DNA from: Manihot esculenta
Taxonomy: Eukaryota; Streptophyta; Magnoliopsida; Malpighiales; Euphorbiaceae
Assembly: GCF_001659605.2 (NCBI RefSeq)
Contig: NC_035174.2
Location: forward strand, 3,288,389 to 3,352,388
Direction of reading: 5' to 3'
Length of the DNA stretch: 64,000 nucleotides
This document shows, piece after piece, positions 62,224 to 64,000 of the stretch (positions are counted from its first letter, which is position 1; every line of letters starts with the position of its first letter). The position numbers were made by a program, and so were the translations under genes. The notes under the pieces are model-generated. The model saw nothing but the letters and a program-made list of their open reading frames with translations, did no database searches and had not been told where the DNA came from.

Positions 62224-63480
62224 GAAGGAAGCAACATTTATGCCATCAATTCATAAAATTTTACTCCAAGCATATTTTATTCCCGGCCAAAGTGTAGCTT
62301 GAGGTTTCGGCTAACTTGATACCAAGACAAATCTAACCCAAGAAGTCAAAAGCATAACAAAATCTGTGAAATCCCATGGAGAGAAAACTCTCGTAGTTTT
62401 CCCCCCTTGCTTGTGACGCAAAGTTGAGATAGAAACAAGCATCATAAACCATGCTTGTCTTCAACTATTTGGAAGGTAACAATAAAAGGTTTGCTATTGA
62501 TGTCCTCTCAAATCTCCCAGAGACAATTCAGAATAAGAGACGGCAAGTAAAATGCCATTTTATCTCAACACTTCAAATATTAAAATGAACCACCCTCTTA
62601 AAGTCATGGCTAATCTTGATGAGACAAGCCCAATACTGAAAAGTCAAAAACCACTTTACCATTCATTACATTACATGGAATTAATCCACTATATGGGTTT
62701 TGCTCTTCTCGTTTGTGACGATTTTTGGGCAAATGTAGAAAGTGAAGAATTGCCAAAAAGCAAGCAGAGATGAGCTGACTTTTCAAGTTCATACAGGATC
62801 AAGACTTAGTCATATCTTAGTTAATTGTGCAACTGTGCTACGTTTCAGGAGATGCTTTCGGCTCGACGCCAAGTGTTTGATTAAATAAACAGAAGAGGAA
62901 TCAACTTGCCGCACGCAATTCTCCTTGGTTGTGATTGCCAATTTGCCATTGCTTCCACACCATTGTCACTGTAACTCAGAACTCCATAAGAGCCACCTCG
63001 AAACAATATTAGCTGGTTTTATTTTCTTTCATTGATGAAGAGATTCTTGTAGAGTGTACATTCTGTTCTTTCAAAGTGTATGATAAATTAATAAATTCTT
63101 AACCCAAATTCAATATAATACCAATCTGATATATAAGAAAAAAATATTGAGTAATAAGTGGTTTAATTAACCTTGAATCTAATTTTATATTGGAAATTTG
63201 AAGTATATATATGTATATCATTGATCAATTACTTGTAGATAATTTAATTAAATTTACTAGTTAATATCACTTTATAATATTATTGTTAAAGAATTTAATT
63301 TTCCAAATATTACCACTTGGTAATAAAATAATAATAATAACAATAAACCAGCAAGTTTCGAAAAATCCTACCGTAAACGTTCCATAGAAACAAGGTATAC
63401 AGTATACACGTAAAAATGGGGAGTGAATGATACAGAGGCATCTATATTACAGGCACAAGAAAATCCATCTTTCTCGCTTC
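62224..63480. other. Intergenic, nothing recognised
   Basis: Mixed sequence with no gene. The part from 63080 to 63340 is AT-rich. Confidence 0.5.
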
Positions 63481-64000
63481 AAACATCTCTTCCTCCATTT
63501 CATTGTCTGCCCCAGACACCAGAAGGCGTTGTCTCTATATGTGCACCATCAGTGGCAGATGATCCAAACCTAATTTAGCTTCAACTTCACACATTTTTTT
63601 ACACTTCAACTGCCATTCACCCTTTCTTTGTCATATTCACGAGGATAAAGGTTTCTTCAAGACCAACCCAGTGGACTCAACAACTATCAGAATCCATACT
63701 GGTACCCATTACTTGTTTTTGTTAAATTTTGGCACGCCTTGTGATGCTTTGCTTTTATCCAGAATCTCTCTTTTTGTGGTTTTTGCTATCGTCTGCTTTA
63801 GTGTTGCTACTTGATTGAATAAGAGATTTTTGGGTCCTGGGCTTGTCGTGATTGTTGAATTGGAGCATGTTTCATTGGATTTTTGCTTCCTTCAATACTA
63901 GAATTGTCCAATGCCATCTGAAATATTGGAGCTTTTCTGTTTGAATATTTGAATTTTCTTTCATGGATTTAAGGCTCTTCATTAGAGGGTCTGAAGAATA
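63480..64000 (+). CDS. Possible 5' end of a further gene, cut by the window edge
   Basis: Pyrimidine-rich leader-like sequence is followed by a plausible intron, 63702 (GTACCC) to 63901 (TACTAG). A short upstream frame starts at 63912, then an ATG at 63963 opens a frame reading MDLRLFIRGSEE to the window end. Twelve codons are too few to name a family, and the model is tentative. Confidence 0.3.

Overview
The window is nuclear DNA of a flowering plant, most likely a eudicot. Protein genes carry short exons and AT-rich introns, two of them have close Arabidopsis counterparts, and the gaps are filled with plant-type LTR retrotransposons, a hAT-type element, an Au-like SINE and an endogenous pararetrovirus. 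LTR styles make me lean to Malpighiales (Euphorbiaceae-like), but that is a weak guess. No bacterial or organellar genes are present.

Left part (1-18 kb). A Ty3/gypsy 3' end (1-797) sits next to the first two exons of a quinone-oxidoreductase-like gene on the minus strand; the rest of that gene is not in the window. Next come a small receptor-like pseudokinase gene (5821-7749), an F-box gene on the opposite strand (8524-9721) and a truncated tandem copy of the pseudokinase (9994-11310). A deleted Ty3/gypsy element with 5' LTR, primer-binding site and broken RT (11730-13060), a second LTR-like sequence (13060-14341) and an unrecognised gene remnant (14924-15570) follow, then AT-rich DNA.

Middle (18-46 kb). 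Two minus-strand housekeeping genes can be resolved to exon level. The first is a seven-exon CBP3/UQCC1-type cytochrome bc1 assembly chaperone (18362-25360, 290 aa); its introns hold a hAT-type element and a small Copia derivative, each with perfect target-site duplications. The second is a 40-exon UTP10/HEATR1 gene for a nucleolar ribosome-biogenesis protein (26631-46025, about 2185 aa). All exon phases agree except for one extra A in exon 24. An exact 166-bp tandem duplication covers part of exon 31 and its splice donor.

Right part (46-64 kb). A 1.2-kb AT-rich repeat is present in two copies. The second copy is split by an 8.36-kb endogenous caulimovirid (florendovirus-like) insertion, 48628-56984. 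The split is flanked by a 750-bp direct repeat at an exact spacing of 9107 bp. The viral DNA is a head-to-head composite: a minus-strand block with movement and coat protein, and a plus-strand block of about 5.3 kb from one tRNA-Met primer site to the next, carrying zinc knuckle, protease, RT, RNase H and a second ORF but no movement protein. This is the most interesting structure here, because it fits either a two-component pararetrovirus or a deletion genome. All viral ORFs are broken. To the right lie an intact six-exon WRAP73/WDR8 WD-repeat gene (58415-60777, 457 aa), a probable solo LTR (61192-62223), and perhaps the 5' end of another gene at the window edge.
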